A stretch of DNA of 18,036 nucleotides from Funneliformis mosseae (lineage: Eukaryota > Glomeromycota > Glomeromycetes > Glomerales > Glomeraceae): contig CAJVPP010001760.1 in the NCBI GenBank assembly GCA_910592005.1, positions 1 to 18,036 on the forward strand. The letters run 5' to 3'. Shown here one piece after another: positions 1 through 9,052 of this stretch. The notes under the pieces were generated by a model. The model saw only the letters and a program-made list of their open reading frames with translations. It did no database searches and was not told the DNA's origin. Made by a program: the position numbers and the translations under genes. How positions within the stretch are numbered: the first letter of the stretch is position 1; each line of letters starts with the position of its first letter.

Positions 1-15
1 AAAAAAATCTGAACT

Positions 16-93
16 GAACTGAAAATTTTCAGATTGAAATTTTTGCAATCTGAAACTGAACTGAAGTTGATCTGAACCGAAAATTTTCAGATT
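16..93. repeat. Short repeats around the palindrome CTGAAAATTTTCAG
   Basis: A perfect 14-bp palindrome, CTGAAAATTTTCAG, sits at 19-32. A near copy with one change (CCGAAAATTTTCAG) sits at 77-90. Both lie inside a direct repeat, GAACTGAAAATTTTCAGATT at 16-35 and its relative at 74-93, with further CTGAA words between. It looks like the edge of a dispersed repeat cut by the window start. Function unknown. Confidence 0.5.
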
Positions 94-120
94 AATCCAA
101 ACTGTTCAGAGCTTTAACAA

Positions 121-660
121 TGATAAAATATTATAATTGAAATAAATATGCTAACCTTTTATGTGATATAGTAATATTTATTACAAATTAAAATTTTTAA
201 TTAGCTTATCAAATCTCAAATTTATATTTGATAATATATATATTACAACTAATTATATTTATTTTAATTATATAAAATTAATGAAAATATAAATAAATAT
301 TATAAATTTGAAAAAAACTATCATATTATAGATTTTTGATTAATAAAATTAAGATTTTAAATTTATATATATTAATTATTTATATTATATATTAAATATG
401 ATTATTTTGTAAGTATAAATATAATTTTATTATAATAGTAATCTAATTTAATAAAGAATATATATATAATAATATTTATATTATAAAATATTTAAATTTA
501 TTAGGAATTTATCTAATATAACAATAAAATTATATTTATTATTCTAAATTAATTTAATCAATTTTATTATAATTATTATTTTTTACTTTTTAATACTTAA
601 TAAATATTTTATATAATTTATAATATATAAAATTATATTTATTATATATAATAATAAATA
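121..660. other. Extremely AT-rich, gene-free stretch
   Basis: Almost only A and T, with frequent TAATA and ATTTAT words and stops in all frames. No gene, tRNA or clear repeat unit is visible. It runs directly up to the left end of the foldback element at 661. Confidence 0.7.
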
Positions 661-672
661 TTAAAATTTTAG

Positions 673-925
673 TATCTGGATGTTTCACTAAATCCGTTTC
701 TCTGAAACCCACTTTGTTAAAGCTAATTTACTGAAAAGACTCTTCGCTGAATGACCATTTTACTGAATGGACTTTTCACCGAAAGACGTTTTCGTCAAAA
801 TACTATTTCTTTGAAAGGACACTTTGCCGAAATGCCGTTTTGCCGAATGACGTTTTGCCGAATCCTTTTTGCCAAACGAATATATCGCTGAATATATTTC
901 ACTAAAAGGATATTTCACCAAAAAT
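673..925 (+). repeat. Left arm: about 16 tandem 15-16-bp units
   Basis: Successive units end in TTTCACTAAA, TTTCTCTGAAA, TTTGTTAAA, TTTACTGAAA, TTTTGCCGAA and similar, each preceded by 4-6 less conserved bases often reading gac or gga. Units around 820-860 are closest to each other, so the centre of the array may be the youngest. Confidence 0.75.
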
Positions 926-1061
926 GACTACTGTGTAATATTTGTTTAACTAATCATTTTTAAGTTCTACATTATAAAGTAAGTTTTTTCTTAATAATTT
1001 CATTGGAAATAATAAAAAAGTTTAATAAATCTGGCAAATTGCTAACAACTAACAGTGAATT

Positions 1062-1320
1062 ATTTTCGTTATCAGTGAAATATCTTTTCAGTGAAACAGA
1101 TTTGATAAAGTGTCCATTTGGCAAAACGGATTTGGCAAAATGTCATTTTGGCGAAACATCCTCTTGGTGAAATGTTCATTCGGCGAAATTTCTTTTTGGT
1201 GAAAAGTCCATTTGGTGAAATGGATATTCAGCGAAGTGGCCATTTGGCAAAATGTTCTTTTGGTGAATTAGTTTCAGCAAAAGGGGTTTTGGCGGAACTG
1301 GTTTTAGTGAAACATACTGT
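1062..1320 (-). repeat. Right arm: inverted tandem 15-16-bp units
   Basis: Units end in TTTCAGTGAAA, TTTGGCAAAA, TTTTGGCGAAA, TTTGGTGAAA and similar, the reverse complement of the left-arm unit. The array happens to leave one forward frame open across 1118-1327. Its translation only repeats the array with short Leu/Ala/Lys-Gly-Glu motifs, so it is not treated as a gene. Confidence 0.75.
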
Positions 1321-1335
1321 AACCTAAAATTTTAA

Positions 1336-2640
1336 ATACTCTGAATTGTATATATATTATATAATTTTAATAAAATAATAATATTATAAAAAATTATTTA
1401 TTTGTGATTAAACTATAAATTTAAATATTTTAAATATAGTAAATAAATATTATTTATTAAAATTAATTAATTATAAAACTAATAAGAAATTTAAATGTTA
1501 ATAATTTTTAAATAATATAAATATTATAAAACTAAAAATATTAAACATATAATATAAAGTATATAATATAATAATAAATAAATAAAATATTAAATGAATT
1601 AAATAAAATCAGAGTGTGAAAATATAAAAAAACTTAAAGTAATTAAAATAATATTAATAATTTTTATAATTTTAAAAAATATAGTAAAATTTAATAGATT
1701 AATAAATTAATATAATAAAAAAATATAATAAAAGAATATAGTTCATTATATTTTTAGTTTAAATAAATATAAATAAATAAAAATCTACATATTTTATTTA
1801 ACTTTTAAAACTTTAATTTTCAAACTAAAATCTTATTAAGAATTAATTATAAATATAGTATTAATTATTTTAAATAATATTTTAATAATATATTATAAAA
1901 TTTATATTTAATATAGAAAATTATATTTAATTAAATAAAATTATTTCTCTTAAAATAAATTATATTAAGAATATTAAAAAATATAAAAATACTTATAAAA
2001 AATATTAAGGAAATAGTATTAATAATTATATATTAAACAAATGTAAATAATGAATAATTTTAATATAAAAAAATTATACTTTGAAATTTTATTTAAAGAG
2101 AATAAATACCAAACTATATGTATACAATTTGAAAATATTATAATTTAATAATTATATGAAAATAATCTTTTAAATAATTTATATTAGAAAAATTATATTT
2201 AATTATTAAGAATACTTTGTAATAAATAAAATAATAAATAAAACATAAGACTTTTATTTAAAATAAATTCTCTTAATAATATTTATATACAAGTTATATT
2301 GAAGTTTTTAACTCAAAAAATATTAGTATTAATAATTTATAAAATATAGGTTTCAGTGATTATAATGTTATTAATAAACAATTATTGCTAATTTTTATAA
2401 TTTTCTGATTTTACCAATCAATCTGACTTTATTAATTTTATTAATTTGCTTTAATTTGATTTATATTTCTTATTTATTATTTTTTTTTTATATTTATTAA
2501 ATCTTATTAATTAATATGTTAATTTATAATATAATAATTAGTTAACTATAGAAAATTATTTTATATAATTAAAATAACATTTTACTTTAATTATAACTAA
2601 CTTATCTAATAATTGAGGAATTAATGTCCAATTTTATTTC
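1336..2640. other. Extremely AT-rich, gene-free stretch
   Basis: Dominated by TAAATA and ATTTAT words with very little G or C and stops in every frame. I see no gene, RNA or tandem unit. Composition matches 121-660, so the foldback element appears inserted within one larger AT-rich block. Confidence 0.7.
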
Positions 2641-2959
2641 ACAAATCTCTTTAAACATTTTTTATAGCATTAGTATTAGCAGTAATGGTTCCAGTAAAAT
2701 AAAATTACGGGTAATTCTCTTTTATATTTGACATATTCTATCAAAATTATAACAAATCAATAAATTATCGAAAGTCAAAATGATATATTCAAAAGTCAAA
2801 AATCAAGATTTTTGCTATCTTTTTTTAATTTGCTAATATTTGGAATTAATTGCATTACCCTTTACTAAAATGAAAAAATAGCCAATAAGAATCTAAAATT
2901 CATTTGATTGATTTGATTGATTCGCTTTCAATTTTGATTATGAGTAATAGAAAACTGGC

Positions 2960-3335
2960 GGTATTATAAAATTGGTATGGTACGATACAATTATTTCATA
3001 TTAGTTCTATAACGAGAGATTTTCATTGCAGTTTTAAAATTAAAAATTTTTATCCGATTTAAAAATTGAGTCATTTTTATTCAAATTATTGAAGACAAAT
3101 ACATCAGACTAAAATAAATTATTATTTTTGTATTTAACAATGCCTTTTCTTTATTTAAATTATTTTGATAAACTTACTGAAATATTACTCGATATTTTCG
3201 TTAGATATTAAAAATATTAATTATTATCATACCGCAGTATGATTTTCAAATTGGTATGAATTTTTTAAATTCGTATTAACCCCACCAGTATAGTACTGAT
3301 AAAGCAAAATTGTACCGAACCAGTTTCCATATACC
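2960..3335. mobile_element. Weak inverted-repeat element, MITE-like relic
   Basis: The left end at 2960-2992 contains GGTATGGTACGATACAATT. The reverse complement of 3307-3335 contains CTGGTTCGGTACAATTTT, and both are preceded by GGTAT. Inside, further GGTATG/CATACC words occur near 3228 and 3252. The match is imperfect and short, so this could be an old MITE or chance in repetitive DNA. No coding sequence is visible inside. Confidence 0.3.
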
Positions 3336-3340
3336 CAATT

Positions 3341-3937
3341 CATAAAACGTTCTCAATTGCAAGGTTTTTGTGATTCGTTTGGGTAGTCTCCATCAGAATC
3401 AATTAATAAAATTTCAGGAAAAAATCAAATATTACGAAAAAAATAAAAAATAAAAAACAAACATACTTACATTTATTTATTTGATACAGAACGATATGAT
3501 GAAAAGTCTAGAAAGTTACTATAACTGAAAAAATTTTTTGTTTGATGTGATCCAAAACAATCCAACTCAAAAAAGTTAAAGGTTAAAAATAGAAATCACT
3601 CGGTCACTGTTATATGGTTTATATATTTAATTAGATAAATATTGCAAAATAAAGCGAATGATAAGGAATTTTTGAATATCTAAAAATCAGAGTTTCTTAT
3701 ATTCATAGTGATAAAAATAAAACTTATCTCTTCCTGCTAATTGGAATTTTCAATAATGAAAAAAATCAATAGAAGTTTTTTTTCAAAAAATAAATTCGTG
3801 ACGTAGTACTTATTATTAATAGTAGTACGTGTACCAGCCTCCTGTATTTTGGACTGTGAAAAGTTAACATTAAGAATCCACTACCTGCCGCTGAAGTACC
3901 TACCCATTAAATGAAAAATATTAGATTTAAAAATTTA
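3341..3937. other. Non-coding stretch, nothing recognised
   Basis: AT-rich sequence with stops in all frames. A slightly GC-richer patch at 3828-3905 shows no motif I can name. Confidence 0.5.
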
Positions 3938-4190
3938 ATATTATTGAAAGAGCAAGAAATTTATGCTTAGGGCAATTGGAAGTCAGATCTTAAGAGTCAT
4001 TGTATTAAAGGAACGACCACGTAATGATAATACCTTAACAATACGTTATAACACTGGGATAATACTTGTCTATAGAAATGAGCATCCCGGGTATTCGAAC
4101 CTGTAGGTCAACAATATTTCGCGAATATTGTTGAGCTCGTAATCAGAATAGAAATTTTCTACCCATTACAACAAATATCTTGTCAAAAGC
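3938..4190 (+). pseudogene. Broken copy 1 of a duplicated unrecognised exon
   Basis: This is about 85% identical by eye to 4308-4562. It keeps one open stretch from 3981 to a TAG at 4104-4106, giving SQILRVIVLKERPR and later TGIILVYRNEHP, which align residue by residue with copy 2. A one-base insertion near 3948 breaks the frame at the start, and a one-base loss near 4095 ends it early. Relative to copy 2 it has a 6-base in-frame insertion after the RPR motif. The conservative changes (Val/Ile) and the in-frame indel suggest the two copies diverged while coding, before this one broke. I do not recognise the family. Confidence 0.5.
4108..4134. repeat. 11-bp-arm palindrome in copy 1
   Basis: TCAACAATATT is followed by TCGCG and then AATATTGTTGA, its exact reverse complement. 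The same palindrome is unchanged in copy 2 at 4478-4504. It could form a hairpin in DNA or RNA, or be a by-product of the codons. Confidence 0.6.
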
Positions 4191-4314
4191 GCAAAAAGAT
4201 ATGAGAATAGCGCGTTCAAATAAATTTCAAGAAGGGTTCAAATTTGCATGATTCTACCAGTACGCCTATTAGTATGATAAAAAAAAAAGAATAATGTTAA
4301 ATTAGTAATCTAAG

Positions 4315-4535
4315 TATTATTGAAGAGTAAGGAATTCGTGCTAAGGGCGGTTGGGAGTCAGATCTTAAGAGTCAATGTATTAAAGGAACGACCACGTAAA
4401 GATTTATCAATACGATATAGCACTGGGGTAATACTTGTCTATAGAAATGAACATCCCTGGTATATCGAACCTGTAGGTCAACAATATTTCGCGAATATTG
4501 TTGAGCTCGTAACCAGGATGGAAAACCACTACTAA
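4315..4535 (+). CDS. Unrecognised open exon, intact copy 2
   Basis: The open frame begins just after a CTAAG at 4310-4314 that could be a 3' splice site, and ends at TAA 4533-4535. There is no ATG near the start, so this is more likely a terminal exon than a complete gene. The peptide is about 72 residues, rich in charged and hydrophobic residues, with no signal peptide or membrane segment. Landmarks are VGSQILRVNVLKERPR, STGVILVYRNEHPWYIEP and FANIVELVTRMEN. Copy 1 upstream (3938-4190) encodes the same blocks with conservative changes, which is the main support for coding. No family is recognised and no upstream exon is visible, so it may also be a decayed fragment. Confidence 0.4.
4478..4504. 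repeat. 11-bp-arm palindrome in copy 2
   Basis: TCAACAATATT, a 5-base centre TCGCG, and AATATTGTTGA. It is identical to 4108-4134 although the surrounding exon copies differ at many sites. Confidence 0.6.
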
Positions 4536-4562
4536 TTTAAAAATACCTTGTCAAAGGACGAA

Positions 4563-5830
4563 AATGTTGGAATCTCGCTCGAAAAGTTTCAGCTAAAATA
4601 GTAAGTTGTTTGGAATGTGGGCGTTGTTTTTAGCACGTACGAGAAGAAAAAGTATACTTAAGAATTTGAAAGCTTTGCTATTTCTTTTATAATAAAAAAA
4701 AAGATGAAAGAAACAAAATGATGTAATATCCGTCACAATTGATATATTTTTAGTCCATCCCATATCTATTATTACTTAATTTAGCAAGTATTAAAAAATT
4801 TAAACACCTCCGACTGCAGAATGATCTCGTGTTTGCGAGTCATCAATGAGAGTTTTTGCGTCGCCTATAAATTTTTATAAAAATTCTCTAAATATTATTA
4901 TAACCGAACCTTTTTTTTTCTTTTTTTTTTCTGATTTTTTTTTTTTTTATTATCTTTGTTCTTAAGGCAACACATTTTTTCTTAAAATTCGCGGTTACCC
5001 GTTCCATATTTCGCCATTATTTTGATGACATTTGACGTTTGTTAATTTTTACTTATTAGGAAATGTACTTTTTTTTTAAAAAAAAAAACCTGTTTAAACC
5101 TGGATCAGGGGTTTACCGAGAAAAAATTTTTTAAAGTACCACTTTACTGGATAGTATTATTTATACGTTCCTAGTAAAAGAGAATCTAACATCCATCCCG
5201 ATATGTAACGTCTGGTTGCACATAACTGTCACAGTATGGTTTCACATTATTATGCATTTTCACAATTTATTTTCAATATAATTCGTACTCTAAAATGAAT
5301 CTTCATCGAATATACTATATTAATTAATATAATAAGTCAATTTTTATAATTTGCACCACTTAAAAAAATTTTTTTTTATGTTAAATTAACAGTACAGTAA
5401 TGCATTATAATGAGTTTATTAAAATTAAAATATCAAAAATCAAGTTCTACAAACGAAATTCGAGTGGAAACTTAAGATCACTAAAATGACCCGTTAAAGA
5501 GTCGATGAGATGTAATTACCGATTTTCGGTCCATTGGATCTGTAACAATTACAGTATAATTTAGCCCACTTTCTTTTTTTCACAAAATATATATGCTATT
5601 TGGGAGGTTTGTTAGGAAAATAATTAAAGAATACTTACCATATAAATAAAAAATTTCTATTAAACAAGCCTTTGGTTTATTACTTGGCAAATGCTATAGG
5701 ATATAAAAATAAAAAAAAAGATAGAAAACATGATAATATATGTATATATATAAATAAAAACCAATGAACTAAGTTAAATGTTTATTAACGTTAATAAGTG
5801 CGAGATTATAAGCGAGAATATGAAACGAGA
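4563..5830. other. Non-coding stretch with a poly-T tract
   Basis: No open frame of interest on either strand. A T-rich run with few interruptions lies at about 4911-4950. Short A/T homopolymers near 5070-5088 and 5363-5379 are the only other features. Confidence 0.5.
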
Positions 5831-5839
5831 ACTGTGGAA

Positions 5840-5971
5840 ATGAAGAAAAAACCCGACTTAAACTCCTAGGTAAGGGAATTTCAGCTCCTTGCTAAAGTGC
5901 CTAACCTTTCTGAAGAATGGTTACTAGCGGAGGAAAGGGCGAACACAACTTGGGAATCCGGATTTCTTTAA
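5840..5971 (+). pseudogene. Small coding-like remnant with in-frame TAG
   Basis: From ATG 5840 the frame reads eight further codons (KKKPDLNS), then TAG at 5867-5869, then stays open for 33 codons to TAA 5969-5971. The open part includes VREFQLLAKVPNLSEEW and ERANTTWESGF. It is an island of clearly higher G+C than its surroundings, and its residue content looks like protein. The TAG is followed directly by GTAAG, so a splice donor is conceivable. I do not recognise the family; a fragment of a retroelement protein is one possibility, unproven. Confidence 0.3.
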
Positions 5972-6040
5972 TTCTGGCCAAAATCGGAATTTAACCAAAT
6001 TATCAATAACTCCGGCCAATTTTTTTTTATAACAAAACAT

Positions 6041-6425
6041 AACAAATAATGAATAGTAATTAAAATTTCAGTTTTTATTTGATTTCGAAAGAAACGACCG
6101 AAAAAACTAATATAGGTTAAAAATCGAATGAAAAATTCAATATACTAGTTAAAATAATAAAAAGGTGCTGCAAGCTAATAAGATGAAGGAGTGAATATAT
6201 ACATAAATAACTCGATTAACCATAATTTTTTAACAAATAATGGAGTCAATATAAAATTATAAAATTTCAGTTTTTATTTGATTTTTCGAATGAAACGAAC
6301 GAAAAACTAATATAGGTTAAAAATCAAATGAAAAATCAATATACTAGCTAAAATAATAAAAGGTGCTGCAATCCAATAAGATGAAGGAGTGAATACATAA
6401 ATAACAACATTAACCATAATTTAAT
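6041..6425 (+). repeat. Two-copy tandem duplication, about 200-bp period
   Basis: Copy 1 (about 6041-6231) and copy 2 (about 6232-6425) share AATTTCAGTTTTTATTTGAT, then CTAATATAGGTTAAAAATC, GGTGCTGCAA and AATAAGATGAAGGAGTGAAT, with only scattered substitutions and small indels. Both begin near AACAAATAATG. No long open frame spans the unit, so this appears to be a non-coding duplication. Confidence 0.75.
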
Positions 6426-6434
6426 AATAATAAT

Positions 6435-7084
6435 TTTCATATAAGAATCTTTATCATGACTAAACTTTAAAAGTATTTTTCAACCATTGACATCAAAAGG
6501 CACTTTGTAATAAAAGGCTTTTACTGATACATTTCGTTCTAATGTGGTTCCATGTTTAATAATAAATTGAGAATTATTCTTTTTATAAAAATATACCATC
6601 TAACACCAGAAACTGAGTCAACAAAGGAAATTCGAATTAATAACTGTAGTGTGCCAGTAAAATCAAAATCAAATTGAGCATGATTATAATAAAGTCAGGT
6701 GATAAATAATATTTGCAGAAATGTTACTAAGAGAATATTTAATTCTTAGATAGAGATTCTGATAAAAGGTAAAGTCCAAAATTAAAAATAGATGTTGCAT
6801 TATACATTATATTGGAATAAGCGTAGACACAATTAAATTATTTTTAACATCGGTTGCTGGTTATTTCGTTTTGTTGTCTACGTTGTAATTATCTTACAAT
6901 AATGCATAGCAAGGTTAAAAGAAAGGATAGGATTCAAAACTGGTTTGCAGATCAACTGACCACGTGTATGAGATGCCTTTTCACTAGCAACTGGCTTAAC
7001 CGTCCTTGTAGAATTATCTAGTTTTAGGTCAAAGGACCATTGAGTAAAAACATATCGAACATTGCCGTTTCTCATTTTAATCAT
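6435..7084 (-). pseudogene. Broken unrecognised protein gene
   Basis: Several protein-like frames follow each other on the minus strand. From the 5' side they are an ATG-started frame at 7084-6878 with VFTQWSFDLKLDNSTRT and RGQLICKPVLNPILSF; a frame near 6827-6742 with NIMYNATSIFNFGLYL; and a frame near 6690-6590 with FDFTGTLQLLIRISFVDS and VSGVRWYIF. The last part, near 6600-6435, carries NNSQFIIKHGTTLERN and VKAFYYKVPFDVNG, then a stop and KFSHDKDSYMKI. Frame changes and at least one in-frame stop separate them, though some gaps could be introns. The residue composition is convincing, but I cannot name the family. Confidence 0.4.
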
Positions 7085-7546
7085 TATTTCATCGGTTCAT
7101 GCTTGGATTATCATAAGTTAACAATATACGACATCACTTTTACTGAACATCAACGAGTACGACGCACATTTTTATACCAATTCTACAAAGGTATCTCATA
7201 ATCTAACCTCAGATGAGTTTACATTTTATAACTGTGAAAAAATTTTTTCTGTCAAAAAATAAACATTTATATATATGTTTCGAGATCGGCATAGAATATA
7301 TTCCCGTTGTATCTGTCTTATCTGGTGTCATTCTATTTGAAACTAAATTATATCCTTTTATTTTAGAAATAATTTAATAATAGAGGATCTATATCGCTCA
7401 ACCAATCCAAAAAGTCGTACCCGTATTAAATTAATTTAAATTTACATTACGAAAATACTAATTAAGAATAAATGTATGATTCGTAATAATTGAGTAATTA
7501 ATTATAAATTTAAATTTAGATTCAGAAAATGACTAGAATTAGCCTG
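7085..7546. other. Non-coding stretch
   Basis: No open frame or repeat that I can support; AT-rich with stops in all frames. Confidence 0.45.
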
Positions 7547-7993
7547 ATTCGAATGATCCGAATAAATTCGAAAAGAAATTTAATTCGAATGAAATATATA
7601 ATTCGAATCATCCGGGATCATCCAATTTTCAATGTAACGAACGCCGATCTTGAAAGAAATTGGGCAATAGAAAAGGGGGAAAATGATAAAATTTTTTTTT
7701 ATTGGTCCACTTAACTGATAATAGTCATATGGGTTAAATCACGTTATGATTTACAATTTGATTATTCACTTTATTTTCTTTTTAACAAAACTTCTTAGCA
7801 CGAATTTTTTTTAACGAAATTTTTATTTTCGCATCGTTACGAATTTTTTTTAATGAAAATTTTATTGCCGCGAAGATCTACATCACGCTTTTTTAAATCT
7901 AATAAATCTAATTTTATAATAAAATTTATAATTTTTCCGGCATATCAAATTCGAATTATCTTAATTATCCGAATTAACCCGGATCATTCGAAT
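7547..7993. mobile_element. MITE-like element with ATTCGAATGATCCG ends
   Basis: The left end (7547-7570) begins ATTCGAATGATCCG and continues AATAAATTCG. The reverse complement of the right end (7970-7993) begins ATTCGAATGATCCG and continues GGTTAATTCG, so 21 of 24 bases match. After a weakly matching gap a second block, TAATTCGAAT, also matches (7580 on the left, about 7958 on the right), giving arms of about 55 bp. The interior has no transposase. A frame open from ATG 7529 to 7714 crosses the left arm and is probably chance. A close relative of 7598-7645 lies at 16373-16420, so the family is dispersed. Confidence 0.6.
7800..7866 (+). repeat. Two tandem copies of a T-rich 27-bp unit
   Basis: ACGAATTTTTTTTAACGAAA and its continuation at 7800-7827 recur with two changes at 7839-7866. 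They lie inside the 7547-7993 element. Confidence 0.5.
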
Positions 7994-8289
7994 TTTTTAT
8001 TACGATACGACTGAAATTAACTATTAGTACATCGAAAAGTTTTATTTTTAGTGAGTTAAAGGTCTTTTTTTTTTTACAAAATATTAATTCAATATGCTGC
8101 GGTTAAGGCTTCTTTAAATTTTTTTTGTATTGATAAATTACGATTGAATCATTTTACCAACATATGATATATCAGGATCATTAAATTTGAATCGATTGGT
8201 GGTTTATAAAACTATGAATTGTGTTTATTAAAGGGTTTGAGAAATTTTCAAAATATTTATTACATAATATTGCAATATTTTCAGTTTCT

Positions 8290-8990
8290 CCAAAATGTCA
8301 TTAAATATTTTCTAGTTCTTAAAAACCATGGAAATTAAATAAAGTTGACTGTGTTCCACATAACCTAAATATGCATTTAAAAGTTCTAATGTGATTCTTT
8401 GATCAGGTTCTATAATAATCGTACTTAATAAAATGCTCAGTGATATCGAGCAAATCATTTAAACCAATATTTTAGGAATTAAATTGAAGTTTATATAATA
8501 ATTTTATATAATAATAAACAGCTTTGAACGAGCTATGCACGATTGCTTTTACTCTTATCCAAACGCCATTCCAATGACCGATACGTTGGGTCCTTTTGTT
8601 ATATAATTTTGTTCGAGCAAAGAATGCAGTATTTTTAAAGGATTCTTAACACCTACCCAGTTTCTGTGAACATTGCATTCTATTAATATAATCTTCCCTT
8701 TCTATGGTGACTTTAGCAAACATATCTTCATGACGATATTATTTACATAATTCATGACATAATCGAGAATGGTGACAATGTTTGAGTGCTAAATGTAAGA
8801 TCTATTATCTGTTATGGTTGGAATGTCCGTCCGTTTTTTAAAGGCGGATTGTTTTCAAGAGAATTATAAAAAATTTCTGTGATTTCTTTCAATTCTTATT
8901 CGACCATACTTGCATTCATCAAATGACTTTTTAATACCATAGTCCCATACATAGTCTAAATTTGATAAGAAAGTGGCTTGACTTGATAGA
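8290..8990 (-). pseudogene. RNF213/mysterin-like AAA+ ATPase remnant
   Basis: The minus strand carries successive blocks of the AAA+ region of RNF213-type giant E3 ligases. At about 8685-8575 it reads NPLKILHSLLEQNYITKGP then NVSVIGM, matching the PLK-LH-LLE and V-x-IGISN stretch that follows Walker B in the family. Next, at 8570-8518, comes WRLDKSKSNRA, a TAG, then LVQ, where family members read WRLD-x-SKSSRALLVQRPKF. Then at 8466-8424 GLNDLLDITEHFIK corresponds to the family's LDDLVDTAERLL, and near 8400-8345 there is AYLGYVEHSQ. Upstream frames to about 8990 (LDYVMNYVNN, LSNLDYVWDYGIKKSFDE) are less certain. The Walker B acidic motif is not intact and several frameshifts and stops occur, so the copy is dead. 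Confidence 0.62.
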
Positions 8991-9052
8991 CATGGTTACT
9001 TTTTTTTGACCAAACTTGTTAAACTAGCTTCACTTTGAGCTTCTGTACGAAT

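Larger units (their letters stand above)
661..1335. mobile_element. Foldback-type element with tandem-repeat inverted arms
   Basis: The outermost 12 bp, TTAAAATTTTAG at 661-672, reappear as the exact reverse complement at 1324-1335. The next unit inward also matches (TTTCACTAAA at the left, TTTAGTGAAA at the right). Each arm is a tandem array of about 16 degenerate 15-16-bp units. Left units read roughly gacgTTTTGCCGAAA; right units read roughly tgtcaTTTTGGCGAAA, which is the same unit inverted. A unique AT-rich centre (about 930-1060) separates the arms. The trinucleotide ATA flanks both ends and could be a target duplication, though that is weak in such AT-rich DNA. This architecture is known for Foldback elements. 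No transposase is present, so the element would be non-autonomous. Confidence 0.72.
4308..4562 (+). repeat. Copy 2 of the duplicated exon-like unit
   Basis: Direct repeat of 3938-4190, separated from it by about 115 bases that do not match. Similarity extends past the stop codon through the words CTTGTCAAA near 4551, so the duplicated unit includes some 3' non-coding sequence. Confidence 0.65.

Noticed and set aside
1118..1327. Open forward frame across the right foldback arm
   Set aside because: It only translates the 15-16-bp array; it starts and stops with the repeats and has no gene context.
4905..4950. Poly-T tract as a Pol III terminator or poly(A) tail of a retroelement
   Set aside because: No Pol III boxes, no adjacent element and no target duplication.
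7529..7714. ATG-started frame of 61 codons
   Set aside because: Its first half is the inverted terminal repeat of the 7547-7993 element; Ile/Arg-rich, low complexity.
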